Shown here: one piece after another, positions 31,736-43,595 of the stretch | Layout: every line of letters starts with the position of its first letter | Position numbering within the stretch: position 1 is the first letter of the stretch | DNA from: Castanea sativa | Lineage: Eukaryota > Streptophyta > Magnoliopsida > Fagales > Fagaceae | Assembly: GCF_040712315.1 (NCBI RefSeq) | Contig: NC_134019.1 | Location: forward strand, 33,823,873 to 33,887,872 | Length of the DNA stretch: 64,000 nucleotides | Direction: 5' to 3' | Position numbers and translations under genes: made by a program | Notes under the pieces: model-generated | What the model saw: only the letters and a program-made list of their open reading frames with translations | What the model was told of the DNA's origin: nothing | Database searches by the model: none

Positions 31736-34441
31736 TTACGACATCCATTTTAAGTCTTTCAAACTAGAACGACTATCTTCCAGCAAGGCTCGTATCTTCT
31801 CTAAAGCTTCCATATCTTGGTATTCAAGAACGGGAGCGGATTTGACTTCTTCAAGTTGTTCCTCTAAAGCTTGCACTACGTCATCTTGTTCAACTTGATG
31901 AGATTCGATTTGAGACAATGATTGTTCTAATTGACCAAGCTTGGTTTGCAAGTTAGCCATCCTCAAAGTAACAGTATCAAGCTCGGTCTTCAAAGATGCC
32001 TTCTCATGCAATGCTTCAGCAAGGAGGAATTCAACTTCAGTCTCACGTTGAATTAAGATAGCAGGACTTGGTCGGGTATTCAGAGATTCTTTCATCTTCA
32101 AGTAGTCTGCAACACCCTTACAATATTTGTCAACATTTTCATGCAAGTATTGAGGGTCCACTCCAAGAATTGCAATCTCATTATAAATTTCATGTGCTTC
32201 AACTTGTGGGAGGATATTGTCTATAGAAAGATTCGAAAGCCTGTTTAAAAGAACATCTCCCAGCATAGAAGCTCCTGTCCTACGCACGGAAGAAATGTGC
32301 ACCTTGACATGAAATATAGAAGCTTCTGGAGGATCGATTGGTTGCAAGGATGAAAGAGGTGTCATTTCCATCTCAATCAGAAATTTGGATGACGTGCCAG
32401 CGTCAGCAAACTTACGCCTCTTGAGATCCGAACTCTTCATAGATGGCTTTGAGGTAGAAGACTGACTATGTGTAAGAAGATGTGCATGATCAGTAGAAGT
32501 CTCCGCATCAACACCTTTCATTGGACTCTTCAAATGTTTCCGACTAGGGTCGAAGTCGTCACACACCTCCTTTTCAAAAATTTCAATGGCATCCCTAACT
32601 GGTACAGCAAGCGAACCTTTGATGCTTTGACTTTGTGCAAACTTTGACAAGGGTTGTGGAATGTCTGAGTCTTGTAGATCCCTCTTTCCCTTCTAAGGTT
32701 TGTTGGACGTCAGTGATTTAACAGAGGAGGCAATTTCAACTAGTAAATTTGTTCCTTTGGTAAAATCAGTTTTACATACTCCTTCCCACCATCGTTTGTA
32801 GCTATGTCTGACCCGGCTTCCAAAGTCTGACGCAAAAGCAAGAATGAGTACCTTGGAATCTGTGTTGCTACAAGTGAAAGATTGGTAGAATTGGTACAGG
32901 TCTTTTAAAGAACCTGTATGAATTTCTTCCTTTGAGTTACTTGGAATGTCTTGATGAAATCCAAAGCGCCGACTGAATCTGTGGGGGCTATATGCTTCTA
33001 CAATGTGTTGGTCTTCACATCGAAATGTCAAATACCCTGAGCGAAGGCTCATAAAGTAGTTGAACCTCTGAATGGATAAACGACCATTGTCAATGAATGT
33101 CTGGTCATAGCTTTTATTAAAAGCGGTCTCGTGCCAAAAGAAGTCGGTGGCAGTTCGTATCTGCTTTCGTGCAGACAATTCACTGAATACAGAGGCAGAA
33201 CCCACACCGAAGTATTTAGTCATCAAAGGATGGGATAGTTTGGCATGAACGATGCGGTTGCTTCTAAAAAAATGACCTACCCAAGCGTAAACATAATGAA
33301 TGGCAAAACTAGTTCCAGACTTGCTCGGAGTAGAAGAGGAAGAAATGGTGTTGAGCCCATGATAAATGCTAGCCAGTACTGGGGGAGCAAGGCCAAATGA
33401 ACGACTATTGGCCATAGAACTAGCAATCTTGAAAGTGCCAGGACGGATGCTATTCGGATCCTTGCTAGGAAAGACAAATATGCACAGCCAACAGGAAAGA
33501 AGTGCCGATAGGTAAGTCTCCTCCTTTACGTCACCCTCAATTTGAAGATCTACAAAGACCCCGTGTTCTTTATCAGACCATGATCCAGGCTCGTTTATCT
33601 CGCCAAAGAGATTCTGACTCCACTTGGGAATGGTTGCCTGTCTCACTGGTTTTCTGGGAGCTGGGTACTTGCTGTTTCCTCTGTACCAAAAAGTAATCCA
33701 GTCACGAACACTCATTTTTCCTTGCCTTTTCATCCGGTTTTGAAGGTGATGATACGCCATGAAAAGGTAGCGGCAGCTGTGCGGTAGATAGGGCCGTCCT
33801 TCGTCATTGGTTCCATCTAGCTCTTGCGCATTAGGTACCACTTCATCATAAAAAGCACCTGTGCAAGGAAGTCCGCCAAGAATGGAAAGATCCCATGGTG
33901 TGATAGAAATTTCCCCAACTAAGGTGTGGAGGGTATTGGTAGATGGACTCCAACACTCACACAACGTCTTCATGAGATTCTCATCATAATCATATGTCAA
34001 TAAAGAGGCAAAGACAGCATTTTAAAGGTGGACCGCATCAAGGAGGTGCTTACATTGACCAAGCACATCTTCTAGCCAATCCCAATAAAGGAAAAAATAG
34101 GAAAACCCTCCATTCGTGCTAAAGGAAGAATCCCAATTGACACGTTTTGCAATTATCTCTCGTCCCAAGGTGTGGTACGACTTTGATTTGGCAACATTTT
34201 TGTGATGCGAAGCAAGAAGGGTAACTATCTCCAAATTAGAGCCGCCATCAGAGTGAACAACTTGTGACCATTTTGGCAAATTGAGAGGATAAGAGTTACG
34301 GCCCCATCTCTCTGAAAATCTTCCAATTATGGGCGGACGAACAATCAAAGTTGTAGCCTTTGCATCCTTGTCATCTTTCTCCTTACAAATAAACAAGGCT
34401 GGTTCTTGCCCAATCTTCGAATCCTTGAAAAAAAGCATCAT
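31736..34441 (-). pseudogene. Antisense plant mobile domain (PMD) protein gene in Gypsy 2
   Basis: A single minus-strand frame of about 900 codons, starting MMLFFKDSKIGQEPALFICK (34441), is interrupted only by a TAA at 34022-34024 and a TAG at 32693. It shows the plant mobile domain (PF10536-like: TPWDLSILGGLPCTGAFYDE, WITFWYRGNSKYP, FVFPSKDPNSIRPGTFKIAS, RFGFHQDIP). A charged linker and a C-terminal coiled coil follow (LHEKASLKTELDTVTLRMAN). PMD proteins occur both as host genes and inside Mutator and Gypsy elements. It lies between gag and the 3' LTR in the opposite orientation, like antisense extra genes of Tat elements. Function unknown. Confidence 0.85.
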
Positions 34442-35336
34442 GATACCTGAAAAAAATAAATAAATAAATAAATAAATCAATCAAAAAGTGAAAAATAAAT
34501 AAACAGCAATTAAATAATAATAATAAAAAAATCTCTACACTTGTGTCAGAACGTTACTCAGGAGATGCTTTGTATAATTTCATGCATGCCCCGCATGCAT
34601 TTATATAGAAAACTTCTGAGATAACAGACAAAAAAAAAAGGTGATTTGGCAAGCCATTAAAATGCTTCCACCAAACAGATATTATTTGAAGACAGATTTT
34701 ACAACTCAAAAATGTCAAACACTGTCAGAACAGAGAAGACTAAAATGGCAATTAATCCAACAATGTCCGCCATCTCCTCTTCTGAATTTCTAAATCCTCT
34801 GACAGGGTGCCACAAAAATCAACCCACAAAAAACAAAGTCCAACAATGCTTGCTGGCTTCTCTTCCAAATTCCTAAATCCTCTAACAAGATGACCCAAAA
34901 ATCAACCCTTGAGAACACTAGAGTCACTCAATGGTTACCCTGAACCTACGTCCTGCCTAAGTTTCTACATGTTGTTAGGCTGTCAGAACGACTACCGCCA
35001 AAATAGACCAAGAGGCTTACAGGTCCAACAATGCCAGCGGACTTCTTTTTCAAACTCATGGGAATCCAGACCTCATTTCACAAAGCTAAATCTACCAAGA
35101 TCTCAAACCAACAAAAATTGACAAAACCCAAAAATTTCAGGAGCAATCACTCTGTCACGCACCTCCACACACCGCCAAAAGCTTCAGAGGATCGCAGCCT
35201 ACCACTTCAAAATTGTATAAATCCAGACCTTATTTCACAAAAATAACACTACCATTCGATCCAGCGGCCCCAGATCGACAAAACCCAAAATTCTCATGTC
35301 CAAAACATGAGCCACGTGCCGCCAGAAGTTCTAACG

Positions 35337-35462
35337 AACGAACACGCGCCACCCTCATCTTCCACGCGCCTACACGCGCCAGCTCTGCACATCCACGCTC
35401 TTACACGCGCCGGTTCATCTCCCGCGCACGTCACACGCGTCACACGCGCGTGCACGCGCCAG
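35337..35462 (+). repeat. CACGCG-rich block
   Basis: Words of the form CACGCGCC, CACGCGTC and CGCGCACG recur about ten times in 125 bp, in an otherwise AT-rich setting. A palindromic TGACGTCA (about 35484-35491) follows. Small open frames here are by-products of the repetition. Confidence 0.75.
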
Positions 35463-35542
35463 GTGCAATCGGATGATGTCACTGATGACGTCATCCTCCA
35501 CGAACCGGTGCGAGCTGGACCGACCTGGATCCGGACCACCTG

Positions 35543-35601
<59 letters not shown>
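35543..35601 (+). repeat. Poly(A) run of 59 bases
   Basis: An uninterrupted A homopolymer inside Gypsy 2. Its length may be affected by sequencing. Confidence 0.9.
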
Positions 35602-35604
<3 letters not shown>

Positions 35605-35845
35605 AAAATTTTTTAGATGGACATGTCCCACTCAATTTTTCGCGTACTTTCCAATTTTGGGGTCTGTTTCTTCAACCGAGACTCGAAAATTGTAGAACAG
35701 TCCAATTTCTAAAAAAATTGACTTTTGCACAAATTTTGACCAAAAGTCAAAATTTTTGAGATTGACCTGTTTTGCTCAATTTTTCGCGTACTTTCCAATT
35801 TTGGGGTCTATTTATTCATTTGAGAATCCAAAATTGCTCAAATAA
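35602..35845 (+). repeat. 144-bp tandem duplication
   Basis: AGTCAAAATTTTT...CTCAATTTTTCGCGTACTTT is present twice. The CTCAATTTTTCGCG word starts at 35631 and 35775. Confidence 0.8.
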
Positions 35846-37095
35846 TGTGATTCTACAACTATTGACTTTGATGTAAACTTTGACCGAAAATCAAGATGTT
35901 CGAGCAAAGCTTGTCCTATCAGGTTTTCACAAAGATTTTGACTTTGAAATCTAGGTATTTGTTTTGGACTTAGAAACTACCAATCTGACCCACTTCTCCA
36001 AAGTACTAGCGGTGTCCAAAATTTAAGCTCCCAAGATTATAATTTGAGATCCATCCATTTGGTCTGAAATCCCTCAAAATTATCCTCCAGACTTGATCAA
36101 GGCTCCCATTTTAAAGAACAGATGAACTCTCACAAGTATGTCTCAAAATTGAAATTACATTGAGTCACTACTTCGCCTACCATTTCCGTCGGTGCCTACT
36201 AGTCTCCAACCTAACATTCTTATTCGACGCCTACTGTTCCCATCCACCATTCTCACCAAAAGGTCTCTTCTGCCGTTCTCAACTACCCAACTACCGTTCT
36301 TCATCTCTTCGCTATAAATAGAAGGGCCGGATCCACTAAAACTCATCAAGAAAAAAAAAGAAAAAAAAGAAACACACATACACTAAATCATGAAATGAAA
36401 ATTTGCTTCTTTCAAATTTTCAAATCCTCCTTCTCACAACCAATTCTCACTATGGCCTCGTCATTCTCAATACCTAGTAGCCAAAATCGCTTCATAATCA
36501 GTTTAAAATCAACCCCTTCATGGTTCAGTAGTAACCCTTCTCACAACATCATCACTGTTTTAGGATTCAAACAAATTTTTTTTCCTTACATAATGACCAC
36601 ATTTGTTCATAAAGTATTCATAACAAGGTCTGCATCGACCTCCCATGCTTTCGTGGAATTGGTTGGCCAGGAAATCCAAGTCCAGCAGAGACACCTGTTC
36701 TTAAAATCAGGGCTTCCGTAGTCTCTCTCCAACAGTTTGGTCTCCCATCAAGAGCAGCGATTTAGAACAAACAGCAGCTTGGTTGGTTTCTAAAACTAGG
36801 ATCACAAGTTAGCTCCATCTTTCATTTGTTGTGCTTTCCCAACAAAGTTACATCAGGTGAAGGTGGTAAAAAGTGTTGGGGTATCCTACAAATTGTCTCC
36901 CATCCAACACTCACGATGACCTCCAAGGTACCAGCTCATCAGAAATTAGCCTTTGGTGTCGGCAAATGGTTGCCAAAGCACCATTCCATGTTTCCACCAA
37001 TGCGGGGTCCAAAGGTTATCGTTGCTGATACCACAAAACACACTTTCTGGAATTACTCCAACTTAAGATCAGCTTGAAGAATTTCAGAAAATATA

Positions 37096-37870
37096 CTTCT
37101 GAAATTACTTCAACTTAATATCCGTCAGTATGGTCCAGTTACACAGGCGCATTCAACGACTTGCTGTCGGACCTCATTCAGCATGCAGCCAGTCCCACAT
37201 CTGAAGGTGTACTTCCCAGAGACATCTATGCCAGAGAGTCCCCAACATGCAAGGTCAGGGCCATGGTGTCATATGTTTCACCCATTCACTTCGCTTCATC
37301 ACCATCTTCTTCGCCACCACCACCAGCAGACCCAAAATCCCTTCTGAAATTACCTCAACTTAACCTGAGTAATGCGATAACACAAGCACATTCAAGCACC
37401 CTCCCATATGTTCTCTCTGTGATCCGAAGTATACCCTTCAGATATAACTTCACCAGAAGTTCTTAAAAATAAGAGGCTAGCTCTAGAGCTCTTCATGCTG
37501 TACCCAGCCAACATCCTCACATCTTCTCCATCTTCAACACCCTGTGATCACCACCAACGATCCAAAATACTCTTCTGAAATTACCTCAGCTTAACATCTA
37601 CCGAAACGTTTCAATCTTGCAAGTACATCCAACTTCTTGCAAATAACTTTCAGCCCCACCAACCCACTCCAAGTACCATTGAATACTCTTTTGAAATTAC
37701 TTCGACTTAACCTCTGTTGAGAAAACTCGATCACGCGAGTACATTCAAATACTCGTAGACCCCTTCTCGGTCTCATCAAAGCCTTTCATATGGGTGGGTC
37801 TACTCTTCTGCAATTACTTCATCATGTTAAAAGCTCCACCACCATCAGCTATTTCACTACAAGAGTCAAG
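37096..37870 (+). repeat. Degenerate ~117-bp repeats before the 3' LTR of Gypsy 2
   Basis: CTTCTGAAATTACYTCARCTTAA-type words recur at about 37096, 37341, 37572, 37688 and 37805. The intervals are 245, 231, 116 and 117 bp, so they are one or two units of ~117 bp. Confidence 0.72.
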
Positions 37871-37951
37871 CATAAAAATCCATTTTTTTCAAGACTCATT
37901 CGCTCACCACACTCCAAAACTGTGTGCATGAACGAGTCTCGAGGGGGCATT

Positions 37952-38904
37952 TGTAGAGAGGGAAAATTCCCGACCTATCACAAGCTGACACATCATACTA
38001 CCAAATCCACAAAATACAACCAATTACAAAGCGCCACGTACTGCTGCTAGGTTTTGCCATCACTATTCAGAAACCAATAGAAATTTGCCAAGTGTCATTG
38101 AAATAAAGGCATGAAACTGCATCAGCAGGTGTAAGCAATGACACAAGCAGCCTTGCACGTGTAAGCGATGACACAAGCGATCCAGCACATGTAAGCAATG
38201 ACATAAACGGACAATTCAGGCTGCGACAAGTGTCACCAATCAGACTCCACCACGTGTCGCTCACCCACCCTTAAACTCCTATAACTAGAAGCCTTACTAA
38301 GACATTGAAGAAGGACAAAAGAAAAGAAGATATCTTGAGTTCAGAAATTCAGAAGCTTTGCCGGAATCAAACCCCAAAGCCTCCAAGAATTTCAAGAACT
38401 TCAACCTCGAATACAGACAATATTCAAAGTAAAATCATCCAAACTACTTGTCCAGATCTCAAAGGTCACTATAATCAAGCTCAAAAGCCTCTAGAAACCT
38501 CAACGAGCCACAAATCAGTGAAGCTCTAAGGATTCTAGCCTCTAAAGTTCTGAAGAACTTCCACCACAAACCTTCAGAAAAGAAGAACGCACGAAGAACA
38601 CAAAGAACACACGAAGAACACGAAGAACAAAGAATTCCTAACAAGCTCATAGCCAGAGATTCATTGTAATTCTGTTTCAAAGATCTTCGATCCATTCCTC
38701 AACCAAATTGAAGGATATCTTGTGTTCGAATTAGAATCACATCACCACAATTCCAATCAATAAAACTTTTAAGGAGATCGAATCAGAGGATCACTCTTTT
38801 GTAATTACAGAGAATTGTACCACATATTCATCAATACAAATTCGCATTTGTGAAACTATTTTACTTGTTTGATTTATTTCAAACTAAGAATTTAGTCGTT
38901 TATA
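37952..38904 (+). repeat. 3' LTR of Gypsy 2
   Basis: Matches the 5' LTR. It is longer mainly because of an extra ACGAAGAACAC-type repeat near 38586-38620. Its end is TCGTTTATA in place of TCGTCTACA, two C-to-T changes that destroy the CA terminus. GGCGT follows. Confidence 0.92.
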
Positions 38905-39218
38905 GGCGTCACAAGGACTAGTGATGGTAGGTGGATATGAATGTCTTCCCATATAACCACGTTTGGTGTGGGCTCCCTTACTGGCTTGGCATATCATTAA
39001 TTCAAGTTTCCATGTCAACTATCTTCTCTTTGGCGAAGTTGAGCTGACAATTCGTCATTTTCCTTGACCATGTATATCATTGATAGAAACAATTCAAGTT
39101 AAATTCTTATCCATGAAATGTAATGGTGGGGATCTTGAACCATACCACAACACAAAACCAAATAAATAAATAATAGTTAAAACCCAAAGAAACAGTAAAC
39201 TATGGCCAAGAAAATAAC

Positions 39219-39416
39219 CCGAGTTGGAGCACCAAAAAGCTTTATGCTCCTGCAAAAACCAAAGGTTGTGACACTGTTTTGAAAAATCCAAAATGGGTTT
39301 TGTGAAAGACCTGTTTTTCTCGCTTGTGAGGCAAAAGGGTTTTGAGAATAGTATCTCTTCCACTAAAAAGCCAAGTGCTTCAGCTTAGATTGCCAAACTC
39401 TTCCCCAAGATGCCAT
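39219..39416 (-). pseudogene. TIM44: TIM44 exon 1 copy (unit 2)
   Basis: 198-bp exon-1 copy with its ATG at 39416. The last codon before the donor reads CGG where other copies have CAG. Other exons are absent. Confidence 0.8.
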
Positions 39417-40629
39417 TTTTTTCTAGTTAGAGATTTCAAATTGTTGCATTTCTATGATTTTTGTGAAATAATTTTCTTCCATAGAGAGAAAGAGAGAGAG
39501 TGTGTGAGAGAATGGTGTAATAAATTCAAAGTTTTTCTAAACCCTAAATCATCCAGGAATGGCCGAAAGAAAGAGATTGGGGAACAAGAAAACCCGAATG
39601 ACTTGGGAATAGGGGTAGCAAGAATTGGGCTGGGCTGGGCCTGGCCAGCAAATTGTTTAGTATGCCCAAAATATTTAATATTCTAATGGGCCCCGAACTT
39701 TTCATGCTTCTAAGGCCTAATCCAAGATTCAGATCCTATTTGGCCTGGCACATTTTCAAAATGAAATTCCCATCACTCTATAAGCATCTTTAACCAAAAA
39801 CAGGGAAAAAAATCATATTAAAAGTATTTTGTTTTTTGCTATTTGGGTTGGCACATTTTCATAATGAATTTACCATTAGTATATAAACATCTTCAACCAA
39901 AAAAAGGAAAAAAAATCATATAATAAGTATTTTGTTTTTTTGCATCTCAAAAAGTAGGTTGTTGTTGCATAAAAAATTTGACATCGAATAGTTGCTGCAT
40001 CAAAGCAATCAGAGATGGATTTAAGAAAAATAAAAGGCTATAGCCAATTAAAAAAGGCTCTGTTTTTTATTTTTTTTTATTTTTTATGATCAGTTTGGAA
40101 AATCAATGCATCAAACTATATGTTAATGGTAAAGTGCCAATAGCTTGTATTTCAATTGGTATATCTCATGATTTTTTTAAAGGTTTAAATCTTCTCTCCC
40201 ATTGTAATTATTGAATTATAATACTATTGATAGTATGAATGATATATTTCTTAAGCACAATAATGTTTAGACATGGATCTAAGTATATATTGCAACCTTC
40301 TCAAAAAAAAAAGAAAAAAAAAGTATATATCGCAAGAGTTACATTTGCATTCAATTTTAATTAACATACTCTCCAAATTTAATGGTTGACTATGATAGTT
40401 TGATGTCAATGGACCAATACTTTTCCATTTTACGGTTGAATTTAAAAAATAAAATTAAAGATATATGAGGCAATTCATCATTTAATTAATTCGATACCAT
40501 TAAATGAGAATCTTAATACAATTTGATTAGTGTTTCAACTTGCCATTGGGGAGACTTTGTAATGCCTAAGTCAGTAAACTAGTTGTATGAGAGTATGGGT
40601 GATTTTGCAGAATACATTTTGCACAATAC

Positions 40630-42515
40630 TAGTTGTTCTATGTCTCATATTTATATTCTTGTCATTTGAAATTGTATTAAAAATGTTGGGATCATTGTAT
40701 TGTATTGTATATTTTGTTAATCTAATCTCAAAGTCATCTCTTGATTACAAGGTGGCATATCATGCGTCGGATATATGGTATTCTTTCCTCAACAAATATT
40801 GGCGTCACAAGGACTGGTGATGGTAGGTGGATATGAATGTCTTCCCATATAACCACATTTGGTGTGGGCTCCCTTACTGGCTTGGCATATCATTAATTCA
40901 AGTTTCCATGTCAACTATCTTCTCTTTGGCGGAGTTGAGCTGACAAGTCGTCATTTTCCTTAACCATGTATATCATTGATAGAAACAATTCAAGTTAAAT
41001 TCTTATCCATGAAATGTAATGGTGGGGATCTTGAACCCTACCACAGCACAAAAACAAATAAATAAATAATAGTTAAAACCCAAAGAAACAGTAAACTATA
41101 GCCAAGAAAATAACCAGAGTTAGAGCACCAAAAAGGTTCATGCTCCTGCAAAAACCAGAGGCTGTGACACTGTTTTGATAAAGCTGAGATGGGTTTTGTA
41201 AAAGACCTGTTTTTCTCGTTTATGAGGCAAAAGGGTTTTGAGAATAGTATCTCTTCCATTGAAAAGCCAAGTGCTTCAGCATAGATTGCCGAACTCTTCC
41301 CCAAGATGCCATTTTTTTTCTAGTTAGAGATTTCAAATAATTGCATTTATAAGATTTTTGTGAAATAATTTTCTTCCAGAGAGAGAGAGTGTGTGTGTGA
41401 GAGAGAATGGTGTAATAAATTTAAAGCTTTTCTAAACCCTAAATCAACTACAAATGGCCGAAAGAAAGAGATTGGGGAACAAGAAAACCCGCATGACTTG
41501 GGAATAGGGGTAGCAAGAATTGGGCTGGGACTGGCCTGCAAATTGTTTAGTAAGCTCAAAATATTTAATATTCTAATGGGCCCAGGACTTTTCATGCTTC
41601 TAAGGCCTATTCCAAGATTCAGATCCTATTTGGGCTGGCACATTTTTAGAATGAAATTTCAATCACTCTATAAGCATCTTCAACAAAAAATAGGGGAAAA
41701 AATCATATAAAAAGTATTTTGTTTTTTGCTATTTGGGCTGGCACATTTTCAAAATGAATTTGCCATTGCTATATAAGCATCTTCAACCAAAAAAAGGGGA
41801 AAAAAAATCATATAAAAAGTATTTTGTTTTTTTCATCTCAAAAAGTAAGCTGTTGTTGCATAAAAAATTTGACATCGAATTGTTGCTGCATCAAAGGAAT
41901 AAGAGATGGATTTAAGAAAAAGAAAAGGCTATAGCCAATTACAAAAGGCTCTGTTTTTTTTTTTATTTTTTTTTATGATCAATTTGGAAAATCAATGCAT
42001 CAAACTATATGTTAATGGTAAAGTGCCAATAGCTTGTATTTCAATTTGTATATCGTATGATTTTTTTAAAGGTTTAAATCTTCTCTCCCATTGTAATTAT
42101 TGAATTATAATACTATTGATAATATGAATAATATATTTCATAAGCACAATAACGTTTAGACGTGGATCTAAGTATTTATCGCAACCTTCTCAAAAAAAGA
42201 AGAAGTATATATCGCAAGAGTTACATTTGCATTCAATGGTAATTAACATACTCTCCAAATTTAATGGTAGACTATGATAGTTTGATGTCAATGGACCAAT
42301 ACTTTTCCATTTTACGGTTGAATTATTTATAAAAAAAATTAAAGATATATAAGGCGTTTCATCATTTAATTAATTCAATACTATTAAATGAAAATCTTAA
42401 TACAATTTGATTAGTGTTTCGACTTGCCATTGGGGAGACTTTGTAATGCCTAAGTCAGTAAACTAGTTGTATGAGAGAGTATGGGTGATTTTGCAGAATA
42501 CATTTTGCACAATAC
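40630..42515 (-). repeat. TIM44 5'-cassette, array 1 unit 3
   Basis: A 1,886-bp unit with the same order as unit 1. It directly follows unit 2 in the same orientation. Confidence 0.88.
41115..41312 (-). pseudogene. TIM44: TIM44 exon 1 copy (unit 3)
   Basis: 198-bp copy with its ATG at 41312. Other exons are absent. Confidence 0.8.
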
Positions 42516-43595
42516 TAGTTGGTCTATGTCTCGTATTTATATTCTTGTCATTTGAGATTGAATTAAATCAAAATGTTGGGATCATTGTATTGTATTGTAT
42601 ATTTTGTTAATCTAATGTCAAAGTCATCTCTTGATTACAAGGAGGCATATCATGCGTCGGATATATGGTATTCTTTCCTTAACAAATATTGGCGTCACAA
42701 GGACTAGTGATGGTAGGTGGATATGAATGTCTTCCCATATAACCACATTTGGTGTGGGCTCCCTTACTGGCTTGGCATTTCATTAATTCAAGTTTCCCTG
42801 TCAACTATCTTCTCTTTGGCAGAGTTGAGTTAACAAGTCGTCATTTTCCTTAACCATGTATATCATTGATAGAAACAATTCAAGTTAAATTCTTATCCAT
42901 GAAATGTAACGGATGGGATCTTGAACCCTGCCACAGCACAAAACCAAATAAATAAATAATAGTTAAAACCCAAAGAAACAATAAACTATGGCCGAGAACA
43001 TAATCTGAGCTGGAGCACCAAAAAGCTTCATGCTCCTGCAAAAATCAGATGTTGTGACACTGTTTTGAAAAATCCGAGATTGGTTTTGTAAAAGACCTGT
43101 TTTTCTTGCTTGTGAGGCAAAAGGGTTTTGAGAACAGTATCTCTTTCATTGAAAAGCCAAGTGCTTCAGCTTAGATTGCCGAACTCTTCCCCAAGATGCC
43201 ATTTTTTTCTAGTTAGAGATTTCAAATTGTTGCATTTATATGATTTTTGTGAAATAATTTTCTTCCACAGAGAGAGAGAGTGTGTGTGTGAGAGAATGAT
43301 GTAATAAATTCAAAGTTTTTCTAAACCCTAAATCAACCAGGAATGGCCGAAAGAAAGAGATTGGGGAACAAGAAAACCCAAATGACTTGGGAATAGGGGT
43401 AGTAAGAATCGGGCTGGGCCTGGCGTGCAAATTGTTTAGTAAGCCCAAAATATTTAATATTCTAATGGGCCCAGGACTTTTCATGCTTCTAAGGCCAAAT
43501 CCAAGATTCAGATCCTATTTAGGTTGACATATTTTCATAATGAAATTCCTATCACTCTATAAGCATCTTCAACCAAAAACTGGGGAAAAAAAACA
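42516..43595 (-). repeat. TIM44 5'-cassette, array 1 unit 4 (truncated)
   Basis: It carries the intron 1 side, exon 1, leader and promoter, but stops about 90 bp upstream of the site II words (after ...AACCAAAAACTGGGG). The upstream ~0.8 kb of the unit is missing. Confidence 0.85.
43005..43202 (-). pseudogene. TIM44: TIM44 exon 1 copy (unit 4)
   Basis: 198-bp copy with its ATG at 43202. The donor GT is changed to AT (plus strand TAATCTGAGC), so this copy could not splice normally. Confidence 0.8.

Larger units (their letters stand above)
34481..37951. other. Gypsy 2 long non-coding 3' region
   Basis: No gene is supported in these 3.5 kb. It holds a CACGCG-rich block, a 59-base A run, a 144-bp duplication and ~117-bp degenerate repeats (listed separately). 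A TATAAATA-like word (CGCTATAAATAGAAG, 36310-36324) is followed by an A/C-rich leader-like sequence. The small open frames (36395-36721, 36826-37077, 37161-37466) have no recognisable domain. Confidence 0.5.
28358..38904 (+). mobile_element. Gypsy 2: gag-only Tat-like LTR element with antisense plant-mobile-domain gene
   Basis: The 10,547-bp element is flanked by GGCGT (28353-28357 and 38905-38909). It has LTRs of 922 and 953 bp, a primer-binding site, a decayed gag on the plus strand, a SINE, a long minus-strand plant-mobile-domain gene, and about 3.5 kb of repetitive non-coding sequence before a short polypurine run (GAGGGGGCA) and the 3' LTR. I find no protease, reverse transcriptase, RNase H or integrase in either strand, so it would depend on enzymes from another element. 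The architecture fits non-autonomous Tat relatives. Confidence 0.9.
28147..40629 (-). repeat. TIM44 5'-cassette, array 1 unit 2, interrupted by Gypsy 2
   Basis: Without the retrotransposon and one target duplication the unit is about 1,931 bp. It has a 34-bp internal duplication (TTCTTGTCATTTGAAATTGA type, near 28168-28240). The reading ...AATATTGGCGT is resumed at 38910 as CACAAGGACT, matching the uninterrupted units, which gives the empty site directly. Confidence 0.88.

Noticed and set aside
35213..35606. Overlapping Arg/His-rich frames and a poly-Phe frame
   Set aside because: Products of the CACGCG block and the A59 run.
41347..41710. Conserved ~100-codon proteins repeated across the cassettes (KEIGEQENP..LGIGVARIGLG)
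   Set aside because: They translate the TIM44 promoter and leader, antisense or sense, and recur only because the cassette is repeated; frames differ by indels.
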